From Singulisphaera sp. GP187 (lineage in GTDB: Bacteria > Planctomycetota > Planctomycetia > Gemmatales > Gemmataceae), in assembly GCA_945905925.1 (NCBI GenBank), contig CAMDQN010000055.1, forward strand, positions 1 through 41,436: a stretch of 41,436 nucleotides of DNA, written 5' to 3'. Shown piece by piece: positions 26,620 to 34,811 of this stretch. Each line of letters starts with the position of its first letter. Position 1 is the first letter of the stretch. Below the pieces are notes generated by a model. It searched no databases. It was not told the DNA's origin and worked only from the letters and a program-made list of their open reading frames with translations. Position numbers and translations under genes: made by a program.

Positions 26620-26847
26620 GTGCCCCTCTACGAATATACCTGTCGGAACTGCGCACACTCTTTCGAGGCGCTCGTGTCGGCACGGGTAGCTGTAGCGGTG
26701 ACGTGCCCCGAATGCGAGGGCACGGACCTGGACCAACTCATCGGACTGCCCGCGCCGGGGCGCGTCGTCGAGGGCAATCCCGCGACCAACTGTCGTGGCG
26801 ATGGACCGCCGTGCGGCGCGCCGCGATGCGGGCGTAGTGGTTCGTGA
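26620..26847 (+). CDS. FmdB-type small zinc-ribbon protein
   Basis: The GTG start at 26620 has AAGGAG upstream. The product is 75 residues and begins MPLYEYTCRNCAHSFEALVS, the signature of the FmdB/CxxC_CXXC_SSSS family. The zinc ligands are C8-x2-C11 and C29-x2-C32 (TCPECEGTD). The tail has extra cysteines (NCRG, PPCGAPRCG) as in many members. It was described as a putative regulator of formamidase/amidase operons, but for most homologues the role is unknown. It follows the rhomboid gene closely. Confidence 0.85.
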   Translation: MPLYEYTCRNCAHSFEALVSARVAVAVTCPECEGTDLDQLIGLPAPGRVVEGNPATNCRGDGPPCGAPRCGRSGS

Positions 26848-26892
26848 TTGGGTCGGTATCCTCATCGGAATGTCGTGCCCAGCGGCCTTGCC

Positions 26893-26921
26893 TTCGACGC
26901 AGGCACGCGTATAAATATAAT
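26893..26921 (+). promoter_or_regulatory. Candidate promoter of the ArsR-type regulator
   Basis: TATAAT at 26916-26921 is a perfect -10 in an AT-rich island that stands out from the GC-rich surroundings. The sequence 17 bases upstream (TTCGAC) is a poor -35. The following TAATGCTTGAATTA is partly symmetrical and could be an operator. The start codon is about 105 bases downstream. Confidence 0.4.
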
Positions 26922-27025
26922 GCTTGAATTACTCTGCTGGAGTTTCCCCATGTCCTGACAGGGTATTCGGTTCCGTTGAGGAGAACTCTAAACCTCTCCT
27001 TACTCACCCGCTCAGGGATGCCGTT

Positions 27026-27337
27026 ATGACCGACGCAAAGCAAGCTGAGGACTGCGCGAAAATGCTTCAGGCGCTCGCTGAACCGAACCGAATTCGGATC
27101 ATCGAATGCCTGAGGGCTGGTTCGATGAATGTGACGCAACTTGCCACGGCGCTCAAGGTGGAGATCGTGAACGTCTCGCACCACCTCGGGGTGTTGCGCG
27201 ATGCCGGTCTGGTCGAGAACATCAAGGACGGGCGATTCGTGATCTACACGCTGCACCCGAAGGTCTTCCACAACGACAGCTCGAAGGCGACCTATCTCGA
27301 CTTGGGCTGGTGCCGTGTCGAGATTCCGCACAACTAA
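27026..27337 (+). CDS. ArsR-family winged-helix regulator
   Basis: 103 residues from ATG 27026 (AGGGA upstream). The ArsR fold is clear: LAEPNRIRIIECLRAGSMNV, then TQLATALKVEIVNVSHHLGV as helix-turn-helix (helix 4 with VSHHLGVLRDAGLV), then the wing DGRFVIYTLHPKVF. There are no paired cysteines of the metal-sensing ELCVCDL type, so it probably does not sense arsenite or cadmium as classical ArsR does. The gene is alone; it has an AT-rich upstream region and converges on the kinase-like lipid gene. Autoregulation is typical of the family but not shown here. Confidence 0.88.
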   Translation: MTDAKQAEDCAKMLQALAEPNRIRIIECLRAGSMNVTQLATALKVEIVNVSHHLGVLRDAGLVENIKDGRFVIYTLHPKVFHNDSSKATYLDLGWCRVEIPHN

Positions 27338-27344
27338 CAGTCTC

Positions 27345-27402
27345 AAGTCGTAACGTCTCAAGTCGAAGACTTCAACAGCGGGTGTTTGCGACGTTACGAC
27401 TT
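27345..27402. terminator. Inverted repeat shared by two converging genes
   Basis: AAGTCGTAACGTC (27345-27357) pairs perfectly with GACGTTACGACTT (27390-27402); the latter covers the stop codon of the diacylglycerol-kinase-like gene. GTCTCAAGTCG is also repeated directly at 27340 and 27355. The position suits a bidirectional terminator, but there is no T-run. Confidence 0.45.
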
Positions 27403-28338
27403 CACGACGGTCGTGAAGCGACCATAGATCGCAGGCGGGAACACTTCGACTTTCATCCGCTTCGGTAGTACTTCGACCGTCACTTCCTTTATTCCCTCTC
27501 CCGGCACACACACGAACTCGCCGTCCGCGTGGACGCAAAGCGGCGATTCGCATTTCACCGAGATGCGCCCGGCACGCCCGAGCGTGAGGAGCTTGTGGTT
27601 TTCCGGGAGCTTGCCCAGCACCATCGCGGGGAGATACCGCAGGAGGTGCAATCGCGTGAGGCGAGTCGCGTGCATGTAGTCGAACAGGCCGTCGGTGAGG
27701 CTCGCGTTTGGGCGCAGCGGGAAGTTGCCTTCGCGCTGCCCGTTCAGCACGGAGAGCGCGAGCGTCGGCGTGGTCACTTCGCCGTCGTCAAAGGAGACGG
27801 TCATCAACGGTTTGTCAAAGTGCTTCACGAGTGCCTTGAGGAACGCCCACGCGTACAGTGGAAGCCCTTTCAGCCAGCGCGTTTTGCGGGCTTCGCCGTT
27901 CACCATGCCGTTGAACCCGACGCCGAGGTTGCACACGAAGAACACCGATCGGTTCGCGGTCGTCACGCGGCCCACATCGATTTCAAGCACTTCCTTTGCC
28001 GCGTCTTGATCGCGCTTCGACCACCATTCTTTCATTCCGAGCGTGAACGCGAAGTCGTTGGCGGACCCGAGCGGCCACACGCTGAACACCGTGTCGCGGC
28101 GCTCACTCTGAAGCACGCCGTTCGCGACCTCGTGTACGGTGCCATCGCCACCGGCCGCGACGACTTTCGCGAACCCTTGTTCACACGCGAGGCGCGCGAG
28201 CTCTGTGGCGTGTCTGGCGTGTGACGTGGGGCGCAGTTCGACGCCGCTCGCGAGCGAGGTCGGGAGCGCCTGGAGAAGGCGTTCCGCTCTTCCGCGACCG
28301 GCGGCGGGGTTGTAAATCACACAGGTGGCGTCGGCCAT
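27394..28338 (-). CDS. Diacylglycerol-kinase-family lipid kinase (DagK/YegS-like)
   Basis: ATG 28338 has GAGG six bases upstream, giving 314 residues; the longer frame to 28383 lacks a ribosome site. The N-terminal domain begins CVIYNPAAGRGRAERLL and contains the nucleotide-binding VVAAGGDGTVHEVANG. The next conserved part is WPLGSANDFAFTLGM, corresponding to the GTxNDFAR-type motif of the family. The C-terminal beta-sandwich holds NLGVGFNG and LCVHADGEFV. Members phosphorylate diacylglycerol or other lipids at the inner membrane face. It diverges from truB, with only 78 bases between start codons. Exact lipid substrate unknown. Confidence 0.9.
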   Translation of the reverse strand: MADATCVIYNPAAGRGRAERLLQALPTSLASGVELRPTSHARHATELARLACEQGFAKVVAAGGDGTVHEVANGVLQSERRDTVFSVWPLGSANDFAFTLGMKEWWSKRDQDAAKEVLEIDVGRVTTANRSVFFVCNLGVGFNGMVNGEARKTRWLKGLPLYAWAFLKALVKHFDKPLMTVSFDDGEVTTPTLALSVLNGQREGNFPLRPNASLTDGLFDYMHATRLTRLHLLRYLPAMVLGKLPENHKLLTLGRAGRISVKCESPLCVHADGEFVCVPGEGIKEVTVEVLPKRMKVEVFPPAIYGRFTTVVKS

Positions 28339-28416
28339 CGAGAACCTCGATCGCGGTGGGTGTGTCGGTGCGCTGGTGCGCATTGTGTGAGAACCGCGGG
28401 TGAAGGGAAGGGGACC

Positions 28417-29283
28417 GTGAACGGCCTTCTGGTACTCGACAAACCCGGTGGGATGACCTCGCGCGACGCAGTGAACCGTTTACAGAAGTGGTTTCCGCGC
28501 CAGACCAAGATTGGGCACACGGGGACACTCGACCCGCTCGCGACGGGTGTGCTGGTGGTGTGCATCGGCTTCGCGACACGTCTCGCGGACTACGTGCAAG
28601 CAATGGGCAAGAGCTATGAGTCGCGCTTCCGGCTTGGCGTGAGCAGCACTAGCGACGACGCCGACGGTGAAGTCACCGAGACACTGAGCGCGGTCGCGCC
28701 GACGCGCGCGCAGATCGACCTGGCGCTCACGGCATTCAGCGGGAACGTGGAGCAACTGCCGCCCAGCGTGTCCGCACTTAAGGTCGGTGGCCGGCGGGCA
28801 CACGACCTCGCGCGCAAGGGCAAAGAGGTGCCGCTCGCGCCGCGCACGGTGCGCATCGACGCGGTTCGCGTTCTGGCTTACGAGTGGCCGTGGCTCGATG
28901 TCGAAGTCGATTGCGGAAAGGGGACGTACATCCGCTCCATCGCGCGCGACCTAGGCGCGCGCCTGGGGTGTGGCGGTTTGGTGCAGACGCTTCGGCGCAC
29001 CCGGGTCGGGCCGTTCCTGGCGGAGCAGGGGGTTAGCGTCGACGCCGATCCCGCCGGCGTGAAGTTGCTGCCTATGACGATCGCGGTCGCTGGGATGGAG
29101 CAAATCCGCCTGAGTGCCGACGAGATTCGACGACTCCGACAGGGCCAGCGCATCAAGGCGAATGGGGAACGCACAACCCCTGATGGACTCGAGATCGCGC
29201 TACTCGACGAGAGTGGCGAGTTGGTCGGTATCTGTGTCATCGAAGGCGATCTGATCGTTACACAGATCATGTTTGCTGCGTGA
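28417..29283 (+). CDS. truB: tRNA pseudouridine-55 synthase TruB
   Basis: TruB converts U55 of the T loop in tRNAs to pseudouridine. GTG 28417 is preferred, with AAGGGGA just upstream; it gives 288 residues beginning with the conserved GLLVLDKPGGMTS. The catalytic aspartate is Asp39 in GHTGTLDPLATGVL. Further motifs are KSYESRFRLG, QLPPSVSALKVGGRRAHDLARKG and DCGKGTYIRSIARDLG. The C-terminal part (RLRQGQRIKANGERTT and onward) is a PUA-like domain. The gene is not next to rbfA or infB as in many bacteria. It converges on valS, with a palindromic repeat between. Confidence 0.95.
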   Translation: MNGLLVLDKPGGMTSRDAVNRLQKWFPRQTKIGHTGTLDPLATGVLVVCIGFATRLADYVQAMGKSYESRFRLGVSSTSDDADGEVTETLSAVAPTRAQIDLALTAFSGNVEQLPPSVSALKVGGRRAHDLARKGKEVPLAPRTVRIDAVRVLAYEWPWLDVEVDCGKGTYIRSIARDLGARLGCGGLVQTLRRTRVGPFLAEQGVSVDADPAGVKLLPMTIAVAGMEQIRLSADEIRRLRQGQRIKANGERTTPDGLEIALLDESGELVGICVIEGDLIVTQIMFAA

Positions 29284-29296
29284 GTCATTCACTCAT

Positions 29297-29349
29297 AGCC
29301 CGCAGCGCAAGCAAGGGAGCAGCGATTGCCCTTGCTTGCGCTGCGGGCT
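29297..29349. repeat. Perfect 21-bp inverted repeat between truB and valS (family C)
   Basis: 29297-29317 (AGCCCGCAGCGCAAGCAAGG and one more G) and 29329-29349 are exact reverse complements around 11 bases. It sits between converging genes and may work as a bidirectional terminator, although there is no T-run. Its composition suggests a dispersed planctomycete repeat. Confidence 0.85.
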
Positions 29350-29359
29350 GGTGAATCAA

Positions 29360-32356
29360 CTACGTACTCTGCAAGTCCTTCATGTTCTCTTCCATCGCAG
29401 CGATTTGCTTCTCGATGTCAGCCACCAAGTCACGCTGCTGTTGCACCACTTCAGGCGGCGCGCCGGCCACGAACTTTTCGTTGGAGAGCTTCGCCTTCGT
29501 GCCTTCAAGCGACTTCCGCTTGTCGGCGATCTGCTTCTGTAGGCGCGCGATCTCCGCGGTAACGTCGATCAACCCCGCGAGCGAGACGTAAGCCTCGAAC
29601 TCGGGTCGCACGATGCCGCCGGCTTGCTTCGGTTTGGTCGCGCTTGGCCCCGCGGTGAGATTCGCGATCCCCGCGAGCGGCCCGATGAACGTTGCGAGCG
29701 CGTTGAAGTCCGCCGCCACTGTTTCGGCGCATTTCACCGACACGTCCAGACGCGTTTTGTCGTCCACCTGATAGCGGTTGCGTACCTCGCGCACGCTCTT
29801 CACGAGGTCTTGCATCCGGGCGAACCGCGATTCCACTTCCGCGCTGATCCACGCGTCGGGGTACGTCGGCCACTTTGCAATCACCACGCTCTCTTCGGCT
29901 TTCGTCGGGGAAGGCAGACCGCGTTCTGATGCGGTTTCGTTGAGCGCATGCCACAGCGATTCCGCCACGAATGGCATCACAGGTTGCACCAACCGCAGGA
30001 TGCCGTCCAGAACGCCAGCCAGCACGCGCTGCGCGAGCGGGCGCGCCGCGGCATCCTTGAGCCGGCCCTTCGACATCTCGATGTACCAGTCGCAGAACTC
30101 GCTCCACACGAAGTCGTAGAGCAGCCGCGCCACGTCGCTGAAGTGGTAGCCTTCGAGCGCCACGGTCACGGCTTGCGTGGTGGTGGCTAGCCGCGACAGC
30201 AACCACTTGTCCTCGGTGGGCAACTCCTCCAACTTGATCGCGCCGGGCGTGTAGCCGTCGAGGTTCATGAGGAGGAATCGCGTCGCGTTCCACATCTTGT
30301 TGGCGAAGTTGCGACCTTCCTCGAAGCGGTCGGAGCCTTGCTTCGCGGTCGGGCGCTCGGGGTCGTCCGTCGGCCACGGCCCGCCGGGGCGGAACTCCTT
30401 CTTGCACTCCGGGCACGCGAGTTTTTTGGTTCGCATGTACATGTGCTCTTGCTTCACCGGCACCTCCTTGCCGCAGTGTGGGCACACGTTCGACACCGGC
30501 AACCGCGAATCTTGCGTTTCGGTGGCGAGCTTCGCCATGCCGTAGCGCATCGCGTCGGTGCCGTAGCGGTCGATGATGTCGAGCGGGTCCACGCCGTTGC
30601 CCTTCGACTTCGACATGCCCTCGCCGAACCCGTCCATCACCTTCGGGTGAATGTACACGTGGCTAAAGGGAATCCGGTTCAGGTTGAACAGACCGGTGAG
30701 CACCATCCTCGCCACCCAGAGCGTGATGATGTCGCGGTTGGTCACCAGCACTGATGTTGGGTAGTAGGAACGGTCCTTGTCCCAGTCGGGCGCAGTGCGG
30801 TCGGCACGCGCCTCCGGCAGCGCCGGCCCCGGCCAGCCGAGCGTCGAATGCGGCCACAACGCGGACGAGAACCATGTGTCGAGCACGTCGTCGGATTGCC
30901 TGTAGCCATTGTTTTCGAGATCAGCCTTGAACTTGTCGTCCGCTCTCAGCGCGATGTGAATGGTGAGCGTGTCTTCCTGAAACTGGTACGCGGCGTCTGC
31001 GCCCGCGGGCACCAAAATCGCGAGCGCCTTCCGCTGGAAGTTGAACACCAGTCGCTCGGTGAAGCTCTGGCTCCACACGGCGATGCGGTGGCCCCACCAC
31101 AGTTGGCGGCTGATGCACCAGTCACGCTTCTCGCCGAGCCAGTCGAGGTACGAACGCGCGTAGCGCTCGGGGAAGAACTTCACCCTCCCATCGGTCGCGG
31201 CATCCATCGTCATTTGCGCGAGACCGGGTTTGCCGTCGTCGCGGTCGGCCATCTTCACGAACCACTGATCCGACAACAGCGGTTCGATGGGCGTCTTGCT
31301 GCGGTCGCTAATCTTCAGTGGGATGTCGCGGTCGGCCCGGTCGATGTAGAGGCCGAGTTCCTTCATCTTCTCAGTCACGGCGTCGCGGGCCTTGGCGCGG
31401 TCCAGCCCCTTGTATTCGCCGCCGGCCTCGTTGATCGTGCCGTCGGGGTTGAGAATGTTGATGATCCCGATTTTGGGGTGGCGCTGCCAGCACGCGTAGT
31501 CGTTCGGGTCGTGCGCGGGCGTCACCTTCACGCACCCGGTGCCGAGTTTCGGGTCCGCGAGGATGCCGTCGGCAATAATGGGGATCTTGCGCCCCGTGTG
31601 CGGCTGCGTCACCGTCTTGCCGATGAGGTGCTTGTAGCGCTCGTCCGACGGATGCACGCACACTGCGGTGTCGCCCAACATCGTTTCCGGTCGAGTGGTG
31701 CTGAAGGAAATGAACGTGTCGGGTTCGCCGTCCACTTCATACTTGAACGTCCAGAACCCGCCCTTCGTGTCCACCGTGTCGGTTTCGTCGTCGGCCACCG
31801 ACGTTTGCAGTTGCGTGTCCCAGTTCACCAGCCGCTTACCGCGATAGATGTAACCGTCTTTGAACATGCGGAAGAAGGTTTCGCGTACGGCCCTCGCGCA
31901 CACCGGGTCGAGCGTGAAGCGTGTGCGGCGCCAGTCGCAGCTCGCCCCCATCTCGCGAAGCTGCGTGATGATGCGGGCCTCGTATTTGTCCTTCCATTCC
32001 CAGATACGATTCACCAGTTCTTCGCGGCCGAGGTCGCGGCGCGTCTTCTTTTCCTGTGCGAACACGAGCCGTTCCACCACGGACTGCGTCGCGATGCCGG
32101 CGTGGTCCGTGCCCGGTATCCACAGCGCGTTGAAGCCTTGCATCCGGCGCCAACGGATCAACACGTCTTGCAGCGTGTTGTTCAGCGCGTGGCCCATGTG
32201 AAGCGCGCCGGTCACGTTCGGCGGCGGAATCACGATCGTGAACGGCTTCTTCGCGGGGTCGGGGTTGCTGTGGAAGTAGCCGCGTTCCTCCCAGAACGTG
32301 AGCCACTTCTCTTGAGCCGCCTTCGCGTCGTAAGCCTTCGGAAGTTCGGTCGCCAT
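29360..32356 (-). CDS. valS: Valyl-tRNA synthetase
   Basis: Charges tRNA-Val. 998 residues. The class I signature is PPPNVTGALHMGHAL (HMGH at 53-56) and the KMSKS loop is GMSKSKGNGVDP near 580. The editing (CP1) domain lies between. A zinc-ribbon-like insertion follows the KMSKS region: CPHCGK near 626 and CPECKKEF near 650. The anticodon-binding domain begins near ANKMWNATRFLL, and the C terminus is the family's coiled coil that touches the tRNA (AEIARLQKQIADKRKSLEGT and on). It starts five bases after the cimA stop, so the two genes are translated from one message. It probably shares the upstream attenuator with cimA. Confidence 0.97.
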   Translation of the reverse strand: MATELPKAYDAKAAQEKWLTFWEERGYFHSNPDPAKKPFTIVIPPPNVTGALHMGHALNNTLQDVLIRWRRMQGFNALWIPGTDHAGIATQSVVERLVFAQEKKTRRDLGREELVNRIWEWKDKYEARIITQLREMGASCDWRRTRFTLDPVCARAVRETFFRMFKDGYIYRGKRLVNWDTQLQTSVADDETDTVDTKGGFWTFKYEVDGEPDTFISFSTTRPETMLGDTAVCVHPSDERYKHLIGKTVTQPHTGRKIPIIADGILADPKLGTGCVKVTPAHDPNDYACWQRHPKIGIINILNPDGTINEAGGEYKGLDRAKARDAVTEKMKELGLYIDRADRDIPLKISDRSKTPIEPLLSDQWFVKMADRDDGKPGLAQMTMDAATDGRVKFFPERYARSYLDWLGEKRDWCISRQLWWGHRIAVWSQSFTERLVFNFQRKALAILVPAGADAAYQFQEDTLTIHIALRADDKFKADLENNGYRQSDDVLDTWFSSALWPHSTLGWPGPALPEARADRTAPDWDKDRSYYPTSVLVTNRDIITLWVARMVLTGLFNLNRIPFSHVYIHPKVMDGFGEGMSKSKGNGVDPLDIIDRYGTDAMRYGMAKLATETQDSRLPVSNVCPHCGKEVPVKQEHMYMRTKKLACPECKKEFRPGGPWPTDDPERPTAKQGSDRFEEGRNFANKMWNATRFLLMNLDGYTPGAIKLEELPTEDKWLLSRLATTTQAVTVALEGYHFSDVARLLYDFVWSEFCDWYIEMSKGRLKDAAARPLAQRVLAGVLDGILRLVQPVMPFVAESLWHALNETASERGLPSPTKAEESVVIAKWPTYPDAWISAEVESRFARMQDLVKSVREVRNRYQVDDKTRLDVSVKCAETVAADFNALATFIGPLAGIANLTAGPSATKPKQAGGIVRPEFEAYVSLAGLIDVTAEIARLQKQIADKRKSLEGTKAKLSNEKFVAGAPPEVVQQQRDLVADIEKQIAAMEENMKDLQST

Positions 32357-32361
32357 GATCG

Positions 32362-33966
32362 TTATTTCCCTTGTTCCGCGTCCTTGAACAGTTTGTATTC
32401 GATGCTGTCACACAACGCCAACCACGACGCCTCGATGATGTTTTCGCTCACGCCCACGGTGCCCCACACGGCGTCACCGTCTCGCGATTCGATCACCACA
32501 CGCACGCGGGCCGCGGTGCCTTCTTTCGGGTTCACTACGCGCACCTTGTAATCGACTAACTGCATCTCTTCGAGTCGCGGGAAGAAGCGAACCAGCGCCT
32601 TGCGCAGCGCGCCGTCGAGCGCGTTCACGGGGCCGTCGCCTTCGCTCGCGGTGTGTTCGATCACGCCCGCGACTTTGATCCTCACGGTGGCTTCCGTGAT
32701 CGGAGTGCCGTTCTCGCGCGCCTCGATGTTCACGCGATACGTCACGCGCTCGAACCACGGCTTGTACAGCGTTAGCGTCTTATCGACCTCCCACGGCTTG
32801 TGATCCTTCGCTACCTTCCGCACCAACAGATCGAACGACGCCTCCGCTGCCTCGAACTCGTAGCCCTTGTTCTCCAGATCCTGCACTGCGGTGAGGATCT
32901 TGGTCATCAGCGCCTTGTCGTGGTTCATCTGGTACTTCGCGGTCTTCGTCAAGATCGTCGAATGCCCCGACAGTTCCGAAACAAGAATCCGCCGCTCGTT
33001 GCCGACGGCCTCCGGTGTGACGTGTTCGTAGGTGGTCGGGTCTTTCGCGACCGCGTGCGTGTGCATCCCGCCCTTGTGCGCGAACGCGGACTGACCCACG
33101 AACGGCTGCCCGTTGCGGTGGTTCAAGTTCGCAACTTCGTAGACGTAACGCGACGTTTCCGTGAGTCGCGTGAGGCTCCCGGGTTTCAGCACGTCGCGCC
33201 CGTACTTCAGCGCGAGGTTCGCGATCACGCTCACGAGATCGACGTTCCCACAGCGCTCGCCGATGCCGTTCATCGTGCCTTGTGCTTGCGTCGCACCGGC
33301 GCTCACCGCCGCGAGCGTGTTCGCCACCGCGAGTTCGCAATCGTTGTGGCAGTGAATACCGACTTCGCACGTCAACGCGGCCTTCACCGTCTTCACGACT
33401 TCCGCGACGCGCTCGGGCATCGTGCCGCCGTTGGTGTCGCAGAGGATCACGACACTTGCCCCGGCGTTCGCGGCGGCTTGAAGCGTTTTCAGCGCGTACT
33501 CCGGGTTCGCGCGGTAGCCGTCGAAGAAATGTTCCGCGTCGTAGAACACTTCGCGCCCTTGCGATTTGCAGAACGCGACCGAGTCCGCGATCATCGCCAC
33601 GTTCTCTTCGAGCGTGGTGCCGAGTACGTTCGTCACGTGGAAGTCCCACGTTTTGCCCACGATCGTAACGACCGGTGTGTGTGCGTCGAGCAGCGCCTTC
33701 AGGCACGTATCGGTTTCGGCGGGTGCGTTCTTGCGCCGCGTCATGCCGAACGCGCACACCTTCGCGTGTTTCAGCGACAGCTCGCGCACCGCTTGGAAGT
33801 ACTCGAAGTCTTTCGGGTTCGACAGCGGGTAGCCACCTTCGATGTAGTCCACGCCGATGTCGTCGAGTCTGCGAGTGAGCAGCAGCTTGTCTTGCAGGGA
33901 AAAGTTCACGCCTTCGCCCTGGCTCCCGTCGCGGAGCGTAGTGTCGTAGATGGAAATGCGGCTCAT
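32362..33966 (-). CDS. cimA: Citramalate synthase
   Basis: Condenses pyruvate and acetyl-CoA to (R)-citramalate, the first step of the threonine-independent route to 2-oxobutyrate and isoleucine. ATG 33966 gives 534 residues; the extension to 33996 lies within the leader. The HMGL-like catalytic domain starts ISIYDTTLRDGSQGEGVNFS, the long-form motif of CimA as opposed to LeuA. Metal ligands are in GIHCHNDCELAVANT, followed by GTMNGIGERCGNVDL. The C-terminal 150 residues form the LeuA-type allosteric domain (isoleucine in known CimA). Homocitrate or 2-isopropylmalate synthase is less likely given the YDAEHFFDGY and GGMHTHAV motifs of the CimA subgroup. The leader peptide and terminator upstream imply attenuation. 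Confidence 0.92.
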   Translation of the reverse strand: MSRISIYDTTLRDGSQGEGVNFSLQDKLLLTRRLDDIGVDYIEGGYPLSNPKDFEYFQAVRELSLKHAKVCAFGMTRRKNAPAETDTCLKALLDAHTPVVTIVGKTWDFHVTNVLGTTLEENVAMIADSVAFCKSQGREVFYDAEHFFDGYRANPEYALKTLQAAANAGASVVILCDTNGGTMPERVAEVVKTVKAALTCEVGIHCHNDCELAVANTLAAVSAGATQAQGTMNGIGERCGNVDLVSVIANLALKYGRDVLKPGSLTRLTETSRYVYEVANLNHRNGQPFVGQSAFAHKGGMHTHAVAKDPTTYEHVTPEAVGNERRILVSELSGHSTILTKTAKYQMNHDKALMTKILTAVQDLENKGYEFEAAEASFDLLVRKVAKDHKPWEVDKTLTLYKPWFERVTYRVNIEARENGTPITEATVRIKVAGVIEHTASEGDGPVNALDGALRKALVRFFPRLEEMQLVDYKVRVVNPKEGTAARVRVVIESRDGDAVWGTVGVSENIIEASWLALCDSIEYKLFKDAEQGK

Positions 33967-33994
33967 TGGTGGACTCGGCGTGTGAGAGACAAAC

Positions 33995-34022
33995 AAAAAA
34001 CCCCGAAGCGTGTGCTCCGGGG
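33995..34022 (-). terminator. Attenuator terminator upstream of cimA
   Basis: On the minus strand CCCCGGAGC (34014-34022) pairs with GCTTCGGGG (34001-34009) around a four-base loop, and six T residues follow (33995-34000). The hairpin lies 31 bases after the leader-peptide stop and 28 bases before the cimA start, the classical place for an attenuator. The left arm can alternatively pair with the end of the leader ORF (34055-34061 with 34017-34024). Confidence 0.88.
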
Positions 34023-34053
34023 TGCGTAAGGTTCGACCTTCGACGGCCCCCGC

Positions 34054-34128
34054 TCACCCGGTGGTAATAACGACCACGCCGATAACGGCGGGAATCATGA
34101 TTACGGTGGGAGTGGAGCGGGTGAACAT
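34054..34128 (-). CDS. Val/Ile/Thr-rich leader peptide of the cimA-valS operon
   Basis: A 24-codon ORF starts at ATG 34128 behind GAGGG with eight to nine bases between. Its second half reads VIMIPAVIGVVVITT, then Gly and TGA (34054-34056). It has five Val, four Ile and five Thr codons in 24, far above chance. A promoter-like sequence is just upstream and an intrinsic terminator just downstream. Early bases 34115-34121 (CCCGCTC on the minus strand) can pair with 34049-34055 (GAGCGGG) at the ORF end. Those end bases can otherwise pair with the terminator's left arm. This is the layout of ribosome-mediated attenuators such as those of the enterobacterial ilv and leu operons. The peptide itself probably has no function beyond being translated. 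Confidence 0.8.
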   Translation of the reverse strand: MFTRSTPTVIMIPAVIGVVVITTG

Positions 34129-34155
34129 GATTCGGTTCCCTCGATGTTGTAGTTA

Positions 34156-34183
34156 AAGTTACACTGCGCCGGGTGGGAGTCAA
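34156..34183 (-). promoter_or_regulatory. Candidate promoter of the leader-cimA-valS transcript
   Basis: TTGACT (34178-34183 on the minus strand) and TAACTT (34156-34161) are separated by 16 bases. The -35 matches five of six consensus positions, the -10 three. Transcription would begin about 20 bases before the leader start codon. Confidence 0.45.
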
Positions 34184-34223
34184 GTGTGTCGTTCGTGAGA
34201 CACCTGCGTCAGGTGGGTTCGCG

Positions 34224-34811
34224 TTACTTCTCGACCGTGATCTTCACCGGTTCGCTCTTGAGGACGTCGCTCTTGCCGCCGTCTTTGTTGGACAGCGAGT
34301 AAGTCGCGGCGAGCTTGTACTCGCCCGGGCCGGTCCAGAACACGAGCCGCGAGAACCCGCGAGCGCCGTCCGCGAACGCCTTCACCGGGATCTCGTGCGA
34401 CTTGCCGGCCGCGAGCGTGACGGCTTTCGGGAGCCGGAAATCGGCCGTGAACGCGACCGGGTTGTTCACGTTCACCGTGCCCGCGCCGCCGGTCAGCTCG
34501 AAGGTGTACACGTTCGGGTCGCCGCCAACGTAGATCGTCACTTCCTCCGCGGTCGTGTTGGTGATTTGCAGCACGAGGTCCACGGCCAACGGCTTCGGCG
34601 GGGTCGCGCGCTCACCCTTCGCCAACTTCGCCGCGGTCTCTTCGAGGGCTTTCTTGTACTCGTCCGCCGTCTTGCCGCCACCGTCGAACTTGTACTTGTC
34701 GGACTTCGCCACAATCTTCAGTTGGATCGGCCCCGGCTTTTTCTTGTCTTCTGCTGACGCCGACGTTGCGAACACGAACAGGGCCACGACCGCGACTACG
34801 AGCAACTTCAT
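34224..34811 (-). CDS. Exported protein of unknown function, beta-rich
   Basis: ATG 34811 has GAGGAG seven bases upstream and gives 195 residues. The signal peptide is MKLLVVAVVALFVFATSASA. The mature part starts EDKKKPGPIQLKIVAKSDKY, has one helical segment (ADEYKKALEETAAKLAKG), and then beta-strand-rich sequence (LAVDLVLQITNTTAEEVTIY, YTFELTGGAGTVNVNN, EYKLAATYSLSNKDGG), suggesting an Ig-like or DUF-type sandwich. No catalytic motif or cysteine pair is visible. It lies between nadB upstream and the cimA leader promoter downstream, on the same strand; CACCTGCGTCAGGTG (34201-34215) after its stop forms a small hairpin. I do not recognise a family with certainty. Confidence 0.75.
   Translation of the reverse strand: MKLLVVAVVALFVFATSASAEDKKKPGPIQLKIVAKSDKYKFDGGGKTADEYKKALEETAAKLAKGERATPPKPLAVDLVLQITNTTAEEVTIYVGGDPNVYTFELTGGAGTVNVNNPVAFTADFRLPKAVTLAAGKSHEIPVKAFADGARGFSRLVFWTGPGEYKLAATYSLSNKDGGKSDVLKSEPVKITVEK

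Noticed and set aside
30848-32551. 567-codon frame opposite valS and cimA
   Set aside because: It crosses the boundary of two well-identified genes on the other strand and has no family-like motif.
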